DNA from: Prevotellaceae bacterium UBA4359
GTDB lineage: Bacteria > Bacteroidota > Bacteroidia > Bacteroidales > Bacteroidaceae
Assembly: GCA_002393555.1 (NCBI GenBank)
Contig: DGSP01000070.1
Span: 1 to 40,337, forward strand
Direction of reading: 5' to 3'
DNA: 40,337 nucleotides
Position numbers and translations under genes: made by a program
Part shown: in pieces, positions 8,479 to 17,314 of the stretch
Layout: every line of letters starts with the position of its first letter
How positions within the stretch are numbered: the first letter of the stretch is position 1
The notes under the pieces: generated by a model
What the model saw: the letters and a program-made list of their open reading frames with translations, nothing else
Database searches by the model: none
Told to the model about the DNA's origin: nothing

Positions 8479-11073
8479 TTACTTCACCATTACTTTCTTC
8501 ACGGTGCCATCAGCCATCTTGACGATGTTGATGCCTCGCTGCATGGTGGCAGTGCGTGTGCCTGTCAGCGAGTAGATGCCAGCGGCTGTGTTGCTGCTCG
8601 TGCTTTCTACAGCCTTGATGCACTCGATGGCGGTTGGAATCTTCTCTGATTCAGCACCGTAGTAGGTGAGTTTCACGTTGTCGATCATGCCCCACACTTC
8701 GCCGCCACCGACGTTGCGTACACCAATCTCCATTGTGCCTTCTTCGCCCACCTTGGTGATGATGCGATAGATGTTTCCATGAGTGGTGGTTGGGGTCACA
8801 ACAACCTCTGATGTTTCACCGCTTTCAGCATCAATTTCGGTCGTCTCGACAGAATACACTTCTGCTTCTTCGCTACCGTCATACACGTGTGGAGTGCTGC
8901 CCTCGTTTTCTCCCACCACCACTTTCAGACAGTCTTCGTTGGCATACACTTCCAGTCCTTCGGCATTGGCGAAGGCGCTGATTTGCAGCATATAAGTTCC
9001 AGCAGGCAGTTTGGTGAGTGTCTGATAAACGCGGGCATTGCTTGCGTTCCAGAGGTTGAGGTATTGTTTGTCAAGCACATAGTCGTTGGCAAAACTGTTC
9101 CAGTTATTCTTTCCGCAGGTAGTCCAGCCGTCGTTTGTCCATCCTGTTGCCCCGTCGCTGAAACTGGGGTACTGCACTTTGGCGGTGTAATCCACAGGGT
9201 TCTCGTCGCTGGCAGGAGCGGCAGGGGTGCTGAGTTGGAAGATGATGTTGTTAATCTCTTCGATGAGTGCATTCACACTTTCGAGTGTCAGTTCGTCGGT
9301 GTTCAGTTCTTCATAGTCGGTCATGAAGTCCTCATAAGCCGTTGCTGCCGCAAGGCTGTATTGACCTTCTTTCTCGGTGTAAACGGTCTGCATTTCTGCC
9401 AACTTGCCTGTTTCAGGCCAAGTGAGGGCCTGCCATCTCCAGATGTAGTTCTGTGCTTCCTCGTTCATCGCCGTTACCTCGGCTGTCACAGCCTTGACGG
9501 TGGCATCGTCAGCCGTGTGCTCGTCGTAGGTCTGCTGATATTTTTTCCCAGAGTCAGTGACATCTTGCAACTTCTGTATATAGTATCCGTTGATGTCGTC
9601 AGCACCAATCAGTTCTGTGGCTGCATCGAGGGCTGTTTTCAGTTTGCTGTAGGCGTCGATGCTGGCGTTCACCTTGTTGAGGATTTCTGTGTAAGAGGGG
9701 ATGATGGCAAGGATTTCCTCCTTTGTCTCAGCGGTGTTGACAGAGGCAAGGATGTTGTTATACTCAGTCACTAGCGAGGTCTGTGCAATGGCTTCATCGA
9801 AGTCGGGAGCGTCGGCCAGCAACTGGTTCAGCCAGTAGCGGTAAGCCTCCACGCCGATGCCGTAGTAGTTGACCACGACGTTGTCGATGGCCACCCAGTT
9901 GGTGCCTGCTTCGTCCATTCCAAAGCCGTATTCGAGGTTGCCGTCAGTCACTTCCACCGTCGTTTTATACACGTTGCCAGCAGTTGCTACAGGCACAGGT
10001 GTCTGGTTCTCATTGGCAAAGATGTAGCCGTCCATCTTTTCTGAAAAAACAGCCATGCTGACCACATAGATGCCATTGGGCAGGTCTGCGAGGCTCTTGT
10101 ATGCCTTCCCCTCAAGGGATGCTCCCCAGATGTTGAGCGTGGTGCCTTCAAAGCCCGTCCAGCCTTCGCCAATCCAAGTCTGTGTGTTCCAGGTGTCTGC
10201 GCTGATGCCGTTAGTCCATCTGTCGATGCTGTTGCATTCGTCGAGGTCTATCTGCATGGGTGTGTCAGGTGTCACCACCACCTCATAGTACTTCAGGATT
10301 TTCTTGTTCACCGATGCTGTGGCGGCATCGAGAGCGTTTTTGTCGCTGCCAGTGTTGGCATAGACGGCCTTCTCGTTGGCAATGTCAATGCCAGTAGTGC
10401 TGAGTTTTTCGGCCTGCTTGATGGCTTCGCCCAGTTTCAGGGCTGCTTCGTAACGTTCGGTTTCAGCCACGTAGGCATTATAGTCGGTTTCGCTGACGAA
10501 AGCCCATGTGGTCTGGAAGAGGCTGGCATCCTCGTCACCGAAGATGACACCTGTACCAGTGGCGATGCCACCGCTTTGGTTGTCAATGTATTCTGTATAG
10601 CGTCCCACCATGTAGGTACCATATTCGGTCTCGTCGTAGTTGGGACACACTGTCGAAGCCTTGATTTGGTAGCGGTTGCTGCCTAAGTCTTTGAACTTGA
10701 AGAAATAGTCAGCCTGCTCGCGGCGGTCCACATAGATGTCTCGCAGATTAGAGTCGATGAACACATTGCCCCACGAGCCGTTCTTGATGCTGTTGGCCTG
10801 GATGGTGTAGGTGCTGCCGTCCCATTCAGCCCCTTCTCCTTCGGGCACATATTGCTGAACCTTGAACTGCAGGCCCGTCTCGCCCACCGATGCGTGTGTG
10901 CCATAGTCGTTGCCCTCGGTGAGGAACATCTTGGCGTCGGGATTGTAGATATAGACGACTTCGTCAGCCGTGAGTGGCTGAAAATCGCCAGAGTAGATAG
11001 GCTTCTGCCATTCGTCGGCAAAGGTCGTGAGCGTTGCCGCCATGGCAACCAAGAGAAGTAAAGTTTTCTTCAT
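8479..11073 (-). CDS. Secreted modular protein with sorting tail, 864 aa
   Basis: The signal peptide is MKKTLLLLVAMAATLTTFA. Residues ~20-195 look like a beta-trefoil-like module, with VYIYNPDAKMFLTEG and repeated aromatic strands. Two beta-sandwich modules follow at ~274-410 (LPNGIYVVSMAVFS, AIDNVVVNYYG) and ~628-800 (LPAGTYMLQISAFA, MIDNVKLTYYG). Helical spacers lie at ~195-270 and ~410-620. The tail (IPTAIECIKA to VKKVMVK) contains the GIYSLTGT pattern typical of Bacteroidetes sorting tails. I recognise no enzyme signature. Architecture matches the 1081-aa and 2435-aa proteins of this window, which suggests a shared surface glycan-binding function (inference). It is the first gene of a probable two-gene unit with the lyase. 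Confidence 0.8.
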   Translation of the reverse strand: MKKTLLLLVAMAATLTTFADEWQKPIYSGDFQPLTADEVVYIYNPDAKMFLTEGNDYGTHASVGETGLQFKVQQYVPEGEGAEWDGSTYTIQANSIKNGSWGNVFIDSNLRDIYVDRREQADYFFKFKDLGSNRYQIKASTVCPNYDETEYGTYMVGRYTEYIDNQSGGIATGTGVIFGDEDASLFQTTWAFVSETDYNAYVAETERYEAALKLGEAIKQAEKLSTTGIDIANEKAVYANTGSDKNALDAATASVNKKILKYYEVVVTPDTPMQIDLDECNSIDRWTNGISADTWNTQTWIGEGWTGFEGTTLNIWGASLEGKAYKSLADLPNGIYVVSMAVFSEKMDGYIFANENQTPVPVATAGNVYKTTVEVTDGNLEYGFGMDEAGTNWVAIDNVVVNYYGIGVEAYRYWLNQLLADAPDFDEAIAQTSLVTEYNNILASVNTAETKEEILAIIPSYTEILNKVNASIDAYSKLKTALDAATELIGADDINGYYIQKLQDVTDSGKKYQQTYDEHTADDATVKAVTAEVTAMNEEAQNYIWRWQALTWPETGKLAEMQTVYTEKEGQYSLAAATAYEDFMTDYEELNTDELTLESVNALIEEINNIIFQLSTPAAPASDENPVDYTAKVQYPSFSDGATGWTNDGWTTCGKNNWNSFANDYVLDKQYLNLWNASNARVYQTLTKLPAGTYMLQISAFANAEGLEVYANEDCLKVVVGENEGSTPHVYDGSEEAEVYSVETTEIDAESGETSEVVVTPTTTHGNIYRIITKVGEEGTMEIGVRNVGGGEVWGMIDNVKLTYYGAESEKIPTAIECIKAVESTSSNTAAGIYSLTGTRTATMQRGINIVKMADGTVKKVMVK

Positions 11074-11151
11074 AGAGTTTTGAATAGTTAGTTGTGATGT
11101 TTTTTAGATAGTCTTTCTTCTTTTTTGTCAGTTTTTCTAAAGAAAACGCGC

Positions 11152-11182
11152 CAAAGTTACGGATAATCTTTTTATCTGGCAA
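11152..11182 (-). promoter_or_regulatory. Promoter of the 864-aa protein / lyase unit
   Basis: On the minus strand the -7 box TAACTTTG lies at 11152-11159, with TTGC 19 bases upstream (11179-11182). The -33 element falls inside the 3' end of the helicase gene. The leader is about 70 bases and T/A-rich. Confidence 0.65.
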
Positions 11183-14100
11183 CCATTTCGAGCAAATCTT
11201 TACCCGTGAGTTTGTAACTTGTGTCCGTCCCAGCCAAAATGTTCTCCGCGAGGTCGCGTTTTGTCTGGTGCAGACGGATGATTTTCTCTTCGATGGTGTT
11301 CTTGCTTACGAGGTGATAGACCGTCACGGCCTGTTGCTGTCCGATGCGGTAGGCGCGGTCGGTGGCTTGCTGCTCCACGGCGGGGTTCCACCACGGGTCG
11401 AGGTGGAACACGTAGTTGGCTCCCGTCAGGTTCAGGCCCAGGCCGCCCGCCTTGAGGCTGATGAGGAAGAGTGGGTTTTCGCCATTCTGAAAGGCGTTGA
11501 CCATCTCGGTGCGTTGCTTCAGCGGGGTGCTTCCGTCAATGTAGAAGTACTTCATTCCCAGTCGGTCCAGTTCTTTCCGCACGATGTCGAAGAAACTGAC
11601 AAACTGGCTGAACACCAAGGCGCGGTTGCCGCCTTCGATGACTCCTTGCAGGAGTTCGACGAGGGTGGTGACCTTTGAGCATTCGCCCGTCCATTTCGGC
11701 TCGATGAGTTGTGCGCTGCAGGCCGCCTGCCGCAGTCGGGTGATTTCGGCCAGCACGTGCATATCGACGTCGAGTCCCCCTTCTTGCAGCATCTTTTCGG
11801 CGCGGACGCGGATGCTTTCGTAGATGGCCAGTTCGTCGTGGCTGAGTTCCACGGGGTGATAAATCTCTGTTTTCTCGGGCAGTTCCTTCAGCACGGCCTG
11901 CTTGGTGCGCCTGAGCATGAAGGGGTGTACGATGCGTTCCAGTTGTTCCTGCTTTTCCTGGTCTTGGTAGCCCTCGATGGGCACGATGAACTTCTGCGAG
12001 AAATGCTCGTAGTTGCCCAAGAGTCCGGGATTGACGAACTGGAAGAGGTTCCACAGTTCGCCCAGATGGTTCTGCACGGGGGTACCTGTGAGCATCACGC
12101 GGTTGTCGGCCTGTATCTTCATGGCGGCAGCACTGGTCTTGGCTCCTCGGTTCTTGATGATGTGTGCCTCGTCCAGGCAGGCCACGTTCCAGTGCTTCTT
12201 GGTGAGGCAGTCCTGAATGCTCAGCAGGATGCCGTAGGTGGTCACGATGATGTCGCCCGCCGTGGCTTCGTTGACGACCTGTCGGCGGTTGGCGGCAAAG
12301 TTGAGAATCTGAACGTTCAGCGTGGGGGCGAATCGCTCTATTTCCGTTTTCCAGTTGGGTGCCACCGATGCCGGTGCCACCACGAGCGAGGGGCCTTCGT
12401 CCTTTTTCAGCAGGAGGAAAGCGATGGTCTGTATGGTCTTGCCCAGTCCCATGTCGTCGGCCAGCAAGGCTCCGGCTCCCCAACTGTTCAGCCGTGCAAT
12501 CCATAGGTAGCCGTCTTTCTGGTAGGGTCGCAGGGTGGCGTTCAGTTCTGCCGGCACGGCGGGGGTGTAGTTGGAACCGTCGAGGATGCGCTGCCGGATG
12601 CTTTGCAGTTCCTTGTCCATGTGCAGTTCGAGGTCGCCGTGCAGGAGGTCGTCGCCCATGAGGGCGGCACTGAAGGGTGAGATGTGGATTTTTCCGCGTT
12701 CGCGGTTGGCTATGGCATCGAGTGCCTTGAGTTGGAGGCGCAGTTTTTCGCTGAGTGCGAGGAACTCTCCGTCGCTGAGTCGGATGTACTTTCCCTTGCT
12801 CTTGCCCACCAGTTCGAGCAGTTCGCTGATGCTGATGCGCGTGTTTTCGTCGATGTTCACTTCTCCCTCGATGTCGAACCACTGTCCGCGCTGCTTCAGC
12901 ACACCGTTCCAACTGCCGGCCCCTCGGGTCAGGGTGCGAATCTTGAAGCCCTGTCCTTCGGGCCATTCGGCATAGAAGGAGTCGGGGTGTTCCTGAATCA
13001 GTTGCAGCAGTTCGAGCATGAACTCGGGTGGATAGACGACTCTCTCCTCATAATCATAGCCTTGGCTCTTCCAGAAGGCGCGCACGAGTTCCAGGCTGGA
13101 ACGTTCCATCTCCATGTTGCGCTTCACGCGGGTGCGTCCGTTCTGTTCGTTCTCGTCGATGATGACCTCGTCGCCCTCGCACAGCCTGTAGGTGCGCCGT
13201 CCGCCGGGCAGGGGCCGGACGAAGGATTCCACTTCCCAGTTGCCGCCCTGTTTGGGGCTGAGTTTGAAGCCCGTGGTCCATTGGCCGTCGATGATGGGGA
13301 GGGTGGAGCCTCCTTCGATGAGGGAAGAGTGTAGTTCCACCTGACCGCCTATCTTGGCCATCAGGTTGCGCAGGGTCGGCTCGGCTTCCAGCGGCAGGTT
13401 GCCCAGTTGGAGCAACTTGACGTAGTAGCCGCGCACTTCGTCGGGTATGTTGATGAGGCTGTATTCGGTGGGTGAGTCCTCCACGATGATGAGGTCGTCC
13501 TTGGCATGGCTGGCCGGCACGTTCGACCTGACGGCGAAGTGGTCGCCTTCGTGTTCGATGATGAGGTAGGGCTTGTCGTGGTGTACGTGGATGAGTTCGA
13601 AGGGGGCGTTGCGGCCCAGGTAGAGGCGGCTGTCTTCCACCATTTCCTCTATCACGTCTTCCAGTTGCAGTTCCCAGTGCTGGCTGTGTGTCAGCCGGGC
13701 CAGAATGCGGCGGTCGGCATTGTTCATGAAGGGGAGGTCGCCCGTGCGGTAGCGCGTGTCGCTCAGCCGCTTGCCGTTGCCCCAGGTGCCGTCTTTCAGG
13801 CGCGACTGCTCCCTCACCTGGATGGTGCGGGTGGACATCGAGTCGCGGATGTACATGATTCTTGTGTCCTGAGTTTCAGGGGCGTAAGTCTTTCCTTCGG
13901 CATTGTCCATCAGCCCCTCCAGCACCGACTCCCACTCGGCCTTGTGGTAGATGTTCGCGAGGGTGGGGCGGTTGCCGAAGCGTTGGCGCAGCGACTCCTG
14001 CTCCTGTTCGTAGAGGGGCAGGTATTTGGCCATCTCATGCTGCAGCAGTGCCAGATTGGGCATGCAGAGGTTGATGTCCATGCTGGCGGTGGAATAGCCC

Positions 14101-15206
14101 AGGTAGTTGGCCAGCAGGAAGGCCAAGGGGCGGAAGAGGCGAGGGAAGGTGCCATCGCTGACTCCGTCGTACATTTTCTGCACGAGTTCCTTGTGGAGGG
14201 TTGTGCTGATGTGGCAGAAGTCTTCGGTCAGCACTCGGACTGGCAGCATGCGCTGGTCGGTCTTGATGTGGAGCGAGGTGGCCATTTCGTGCAGTTTCTT
14301 CCGGCACACCTCCACGGCTTTCTCTTGGCCTTTGCCGCCATCGTTCACCACGGCCATGAAGGCCAAGGCGGTGTAGAAGGAAAGGAAGAATCCGTAGGGG
14401 GTGGTCTTTGAATTGTTTTCCTTCTCCTTGGTCTTGGTGGCGATGTCGAACCATCGGGCGGCATCGAGGTGTTTGCCCTCGCAGAGTGTGTGGAGGGCAT
14501 GGAGTGCATAGCCCGCCGCAATCTTGTCGAAGGCCCCCTTGCCGGGCATCTGTCCTGTGGCGATGTATTCGTAGAGTTCGACCTCGGCCAGCAGGCGGCA
14601 CCGGGTGGCTTCCGTGATGGTGCTGTAGGAGGTTATCTCGGTGAGAATGAGCGTGGTGTCTGCCACGATGTCGTTGGCGATAAAATAGTCGCAGACGTTG
14701 CTGTAGAAGGCTGTGAAGGTGGTGGGCTGGAAGTTCTCGAAGAGGTGTTGAAACTTCATTTCGGAGGCCACGCAGTAGAACAGGTGTGCCTGGTCAGCCC
14801 CAATCACATTGGCACTGGGGCATGCCTGATAGGCGTTATCGACCAGTTGCTTGACGGCGTAACGCACGAACAGATAGGTCTGGCTGCGGGCTTGGGAGAT
14901 GTGCTGAATGGTGGGCAAGAGGTCTTTGCGACATTCGTACAGGTACCACAGGGCCGGCACAAAATCGTCGGTGCTGAGGCCGTAGCGCGGTGCGTTGGCA
15001 TACCAGTCGCGGCCCTGATTCGTGAGGATGCCCAGTCGGGTCAGTTCGTCGAGTGCAGCCTGCCCGTTGAAGGTGGGAAAGGCATACTGGCGAAGGATGT
15101 AGAGGTGTTCCTCCATCCTTTTGCTGGTTCCCAAGCCTGCTTCTGCATAGTAGCAGAGCAGGCGTTGCGCGTCCTCGCTGAGTTGCTCGTATTTGTCTAA
15201 AAGCAT
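11172..15206 (-). CDS. SNF2-family DEAD/DEAH-box helicase
   Basis: This is a 1344-aa SNF2/HepA-type ATPase, a DNA translocase acting on nucleoprotein complexes or stalled RNA polymerase. The C-terminal ~450 residues hold the full motif set: motif I LADDMGLGKTIQT near residue 916, DEAH (CLDEAHIIKN) near 1009, motif III LTGTPVQN, and in the second lobe DGSTPLKQR, LKAGGLGLNL and QQATDRAYRIGQ near 1278. The first ~880 residues have no family I can name. The longer reading from 15221 uses GTG and would leave almost no leader after the promoter at 15238-15268, so I start at the ATG at 15206. Its cellular target cannot be told from sequence. Confidence 0.92.
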   Translation of the reverse strand: MLLDKYEQLSEDAQRLLCYYAEAGLGTSKRMEEHLYILRQYAFPTFNGQAALDELTRLGILTNQGRDWYANAPRYGLSTDDFVPALWYLYECRKDLLPTIQHISQARSQTYLFVRYAVKQLVDNAYQACPSANVIGADQAHLFYCVASEMKFQHLFENFQPTTFTAFYSNVCDYFIANDIVADTTLILTEITSYSTITEATRCRLLAEVELYEYIATGQMPGKGAFDKIAAGYALHALHTLCEGKHLDAARWFDIATKTKEKENNSKTTPYGFFLSFYTALAFMAVVNDGGKGQEKAVEVCRKKLHEMATSLHIKTDQRMLPVRVLTEDFCHISTTLHKELVQKMYDGVSDGTFPRLFRPLAFLLANYLGYSTASMDINLCMPNLALLQHEMAKYLPLYEQEQESLRQRFGNRPTLANIYHKAEWESVLEGLMDNAEGKTYAPETQDTRIMYIRDSMSTRTIQVREQSRLKDGTWGNGKRLSDTRYRTGDLPFMNNADRRILARLTHSQHWELQLEDVIEEMVEDSRLYLGRNAPFELIHVHHDKPYLIIEHEGDHFAVRSNVPASHAKDDLIIVEDSPTEYSLINIPDEVRGYYVKLLQLGNLPLEAEPTLRNLMAKIGGQVELHSSLIEGGSTLPIIDGQWTTGFKLSPKQGGNWEVESFVRPLPGGRRTYRLCEGDEVIIDENEQNGRTRVKRNMEMERSSLELVRAFWKSQGYDYEERVVYPPEFMLELLQLIQEHPDSFYAEWPEGQGFKIRTLTRGAGSWNGVLKQRGQWFDIEGEVNIDENTRISISELLELVGKSKGKYIRLSDGEFLALSEKLRLQLKALDAIANRERGKIHISPFSAALMGDDLLHGDLELHMDKELQSIRQRILDGSNYTPAVPAELNATLRPYQKDGYLWIARLNSWGAGALLADDMGLGKTIQTIAFLLLKKDEGPSLVVAPASVAPNWKTEIERFAPTLNVQILNFAANRRQVVNEATAGDIIVTTYGILLSIQDCLTKKHWNVACLDEAHIIKNRGAKTSAAAMKIQADNRVMLTGTPVQNHLGELWNLFQFVNPGLLGNYEHFSQKFIVPIEGYQDQEKQEQLERIVHPFMLRRTKQAVLKELPEKTEIYHPVELSHDELAIYESIRVRAEKMLQEGGLDVDMHVLAEITRLRQAACSAQLIEPKWTGECSKVTTLVELLQGVIEGGNRALVFSQFVSFFDIVRKELDRLGMKYFYIDGSTPLKQRTEMVNAFQNGENPLFLISLKAGGLGLNLTGANYVFHLDPWWNPAVEQQATDRAYRIGQQQAVTVYHLVSKNTIEEKIIRLHQTKRDLAENILAGTDTSYKLTGKDLLEMVAR

Positions 15207-15237
15207 TTTCTGTCTGTACACAAATTGGTCAAGTGTG

Positions 15238-15268
15238 CAAAGTTACGACAAAATGTGGAATAATCAAA
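15238..15268 (-). promoter_or_regulatory. Promoter of the SNF2 helicase gene
   Basis: TTTG (15265-15268), exactly 19 bases, then TAACTTTG (15238-15245) followed by CAC on the minus strand. This is a full match to the Bacteroidetes primary sigma consensus. Confidence 0.8.
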
Positions 15269-15377
15269 GGGGAAGGGCGTTTTTTCTTGCTCTTTGTGGT
15301 TTTTGCGGCTGATTTTCCGTGTCGGGAAGGGTGGTCTGCCTGTGTCGGGGCAGGCGGTGGTTGCACAACGGAGTGAT

Positions 15378-15480
15378 GCCCCTACGGGCAACGCCGTTGC
15401 ATATTCAATTTGTACGCCGTGCAATATGCAATAGGTGTGGGGTACAAATTGTAATTGGTACGGCGTTGTGCTGGTGGGGG
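15378..15480. repeat. REP-like palindromic element, copy A
   Basis: The outer stem CAACGCCGT (15389-15397) pairs with ACGGCGTTG (15460-15468). Inner complementary segments AATTTGTAC and GTACAAATT, plus TTGCATATT and AATATGCAA, allow a branched fold. Its reverse complement closely matches the element at 40002-40088. No ORF is inside, so it is a non-autonomous dispersed repeat. The gap between the helicase and efp otherwise holds only the promoter and the efp terminator. Confidence 0.75.
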
Positions 15481-15502
15481 AATTGGCGTTGCGTTGGGAC
15501 AC

Positions 15503-15556
15503 GAAAAAGGGGAGGAGCCAAGGCGGAATGTGCGGCCTTGGCTCCTCCCCTGCGGG
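15503..15556 (-). terminator. Terminator of efp
   Basis: A perfect 16-bp stem, GGGGAGGAGCCAAGGC (15509-15524) with its complement at 15535-15550, followed on the minus strand by a T run. It begins about 30 bases after the efp stop codon. Confidence 0.9.
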
Positions 15557-15586
15557 TTGTGTCGGAGTTTTATTTCAGAATTCTTC

Positions 15587-16156
15587 TTATTTGCGTGTCA
15601 CGTAGGAACCGTCGCGGGTATCGACTTCCACGAGGTCTCCCTCGTTGATGAAGAGGGGCACACGGATTTCCACACCTGTCTCGAGTGTGGCGGGCTTGGT
15701 GGCGTTGGTGGCAGTGTTGCCAGCGAATCCGGGTTCAGTGTAGGTGACCTGAAGCACCACCTTGACGGGGGCTTCGGCAGTGAGGATGGTGCCAGTGGAT
15801 TCGTCAATCGAAGCCATCACCATCGTTTCGCCCTCTTTCAGGAAGTCGCCACCTGTGATGAGGTCCTTGGCGATGTTCACCTGCTCGTAGGTGTCGGTGT
15901 TCATGAACACCATCTCATCGCCCTCCTTGTAGAGGTACTGGAACTGCTGGTGAGAAACCTGCACATCATCAAGTTTGGCAGAAACAATCCACGTGCGCTC
16001 CAGCACACGGCCATCTTCCACATTGCGGAGTTTGGTACGCATCACCGTGTTTCCCTTGCCTGGCTTCACGTGCAAGAAATCAATCACTACATAAATCTTG
16101 TTATCGTCAAGACGGAGGCAAACGCCTTTCTTGATGTCGCCTGCTAAAATAGCCAT
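15587..16156 (-). CDS. efp: Elongation factor P
   Basis: The 189-aa product is full-length EF-P, which binds between the P and E sites of the ribosome and relieves stalling at consecutive prolines. The N-terminal KOW-like domain carries HVKPGKGNTVMRTKLRN. The lysine at residue 34, at the loop tip that enters the peptidyl-transferase centre, is present, as in E. coli where it is modified. Two OB-fold domains follow, with the expected VEVDTRDGSYVTR end. It is divergent from rpmH across a 224-base region carrying one promoter for each. The zinc-ribbon protein at 29222-29650 has PPPPP and PPPPPP runs and is a likely client. Confidence 0.97.
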   Translation of the reverse strand: MAILAGDIKKGVCLRLDDNKIYVVIDFLHVKPGKGNTVMRTKLRNVEDGRVLERTWIVSAKLDDVQVSHQQFQYLYKEGDEMVFMNTDTYEQVNIAKDLITGGDFLKEGETMVMASIDESTGTILTAEAPVKVVLQVTYTEPGFAGNTATNATKPATLETGVEIRVPLFINEGDLVEVDTRDGSYVTRK

Positions 16157-16211
16157 AGTCGAAAATTCAATTTTAGTATTTACAAATTACAATCTTTTCA
16201 AAAATCGGGTG

Positions 16212-16242
16212 CAAAATTACGGATTTTCATGAAAATGACAAA
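16212..16242 (-). promoter_or_regulatory. Promoter of efp
   Basis: TTTG (16239-16242), 19 bases, TAATTTTG (16212-16219), GCAC on the minus strand. The leader to the ATG is about 50 bases. Confidence 0.8.
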
Positions 16243-16269
16243 AAAAGTTTGCGTTTTTTGGTTTTTTCT

Positions 16270-16300
16270 TTTGCCAATTTGTTGAAAATAACTAATTTTG
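16270..16300 (+). promoter_or_regulatory. Promoter of rpmH
   Basis: TTTG (16270-16273), 19 bases, TAATTTTG (16293-16300), CAC on the plus strand. It is the same arrangement, facing away from the efp promoter. Confidence 0.8.
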
Positions 16301-16380
16301 CACTCGCTTTTCGCAAATGTTGCGGCATTGGGTGCGAAAAAGGCCTCAAGAATATTCATCAAAAACAATACATTTAGAAT

Positions 16381-16536
16381 ATGAAAAGAACATTCCAACC
16401 TCACAACAGAAAGAGGATTAACAAGCATGGCTTCCGTCTGCGCATGCAGACCGCTAATGGCCGTCGCGTGCTTTCGGCTCGCCGCAGAAAGGGCCGCAAG
16501 TCTCTCACCGTATCAAGCGAACATCACGGCAAATAA
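16381..16536 (+). CDS. rpmH: Ribosomal protein L34
   Basis: The 51-aa product starts MKRTFQPHNRKRINKHGFR, with GRRVLSARRRKGRKSLTVS following, which is the universal L34 signature. It is a very basic protein of the large ribosomal subunit. The gene is short and easy to miss. The promoter at 16270-16300 leaves a leader of about 75 bases. A strong terminator follows 24 bases after the stop, so it is probably a single-gene unit. The usual dnaA/rnpA neighbours are absent, as is common in Bacteroidetes. Confidence 0.97.
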   Translation: MKRTFQPHNRKRINKHGFRLRMQTANGRRVLSARRRKGRKSLTVSSEHHGK

Positions 16537-16556
16537 GGTTTTTGCCCTCTCCTGAT

Positions 16557-16597
16557 ACAAAAGCAGAAGTTTTTTAGTGAACTTCTGCTTTTTTTCA
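16557..16597 (+). terminator. Terminator of rpmH
   Basis: An 11-bp perfect stem, AAGCAGAAGTT (16561-16571) and AACTTCTGCTT (16580-16590), followed by a T run. Confidence 0.93.
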
Positions 16598-16608
16598 TTT
16601 TTTTATCG

Positions 16609-16616
16609 TAACTTTG
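16609..16616 (+). promoter_or_regulatory. -7 box for the PASTA gene
   Basis: TAACTTTG followed by CAC, 30 bases before the ATG at 16646. A -33 TTTG is not seen at the expected place, which falls in the rpmH terminator. Confidence 0.55.
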
Positions 16617-16645
16617 CACACATATTTAATTATTATACGCGAAAA

Positions 16646-17314
16646 ATGGCTTTGAAACATTTTTTTAAGGGAAAATCGGGCGCAAAGTTCTGGGTGAACA
16701 TTGCGCTGATGATTCTTCTCATTATCGCAATCCCTGTGCTGACATTCTACATGCTGGGTGCCTTCACCCACCACGGCGAGAAGATTGAGGTGCCCAATGT
16801 GGTGGGCAAATCGTTCCACGATGCAGAGAGAATGCTGGGCGATGGAGACCTCGTGGCGATGGTGATAGACTCCATCTATGAAAAGAACGCACCCAAAGGC
16901 TCGGTGCTGGAGCAGTCGCCCAAACCGGGCTATGAGGTGAAGGGGGGCCGTGTGGTCTATCTGACCGTCAACCTGAGCGGCGAACCGATGGCCGACCTGC
17001 CCGATGTGGTGGGACAGGGGTCGCTGCGTCAGGCGGTGGCCATGCTGCAGTCGGCGCACTTCAAACTGACGGCCCACAAGTATGTGATGGGACACCCCAA
17101 AGACCTCGTCATCGGTGTGAAGCAGGGAGGACGCGATGTGCATGCTGGCCAGTCCCTTCCGCGCGAACGCCCGCTGACCCTCATTGTGGGCGGTGGCGAA
17201 TTTGAGATGGATGACGAGGGGGTGGAGGACAGCCTCGACGCCGGGCTGGACATGGAAGGTATGGATGATACAGGAGCCGAAGAAAGTGGAGAAGATTTTG
17301 ACATCGAACTGTGA
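16646..17314 (+). CDS. PASTA-domain membrane protein
   Basis: I chose the ATG at 16646 (MALKHFFKGK) because the longer frame begins upstream of the promoter. The 222-aa product has one membrane segment at about residues 13-38 (FWVNIALMILLIIAIPVLTF) and then two to three PASTA units: EVPNVVGKSFHDAERML, DLPDVVGQGSLRQAVAML, and a third weaker unit ending in LTLIVGGG. The last ~30 residues are very acidic. PASTA domains bind peptidoglycan or muropeptides in the PknB and PBP2x families. There is no kinase or transpeptidase domain here. The gene overlaps rluD and lies near ddl, a neighbourhood that fits a cell-wall role. Confidence 0.88.
   Translation: MALKHFFKGKSGAKFWVNIALMILLIIAIPVLTFYMLGAFTHHGEKIEVPNVVGKSFHDAERMLGDGDLVAMVIDSIYEKNAPKGSVLEQSPKPGYEVKGGRVVYLTVNLSGEPMADLPDVVGQGSLRQAVAMLQSAHFKLTAHKYVMGHPKDLVIGVKQGGRDVHAGQSLPRERPLTLIVGGGEFEMDDEGVEDSLDAGLDMEGMDDTGAEESGEDFDIEL

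Noticed and set aside
11536..12966. A 476-codon Arg-rich frame inside the SNF2 gene
   Set aside because: It is a shifted frame of the helicase; Arg/Pro/His-rich composition is an artefact of that shift.
15389..15468. The branched palindromic element as a tRNA gene
   Set aside because: The fold is cloverleaf-like, but there is no T-loop GTTCGA motif, anticodon arm or acceptor end, and a second copy exists as a repeat.
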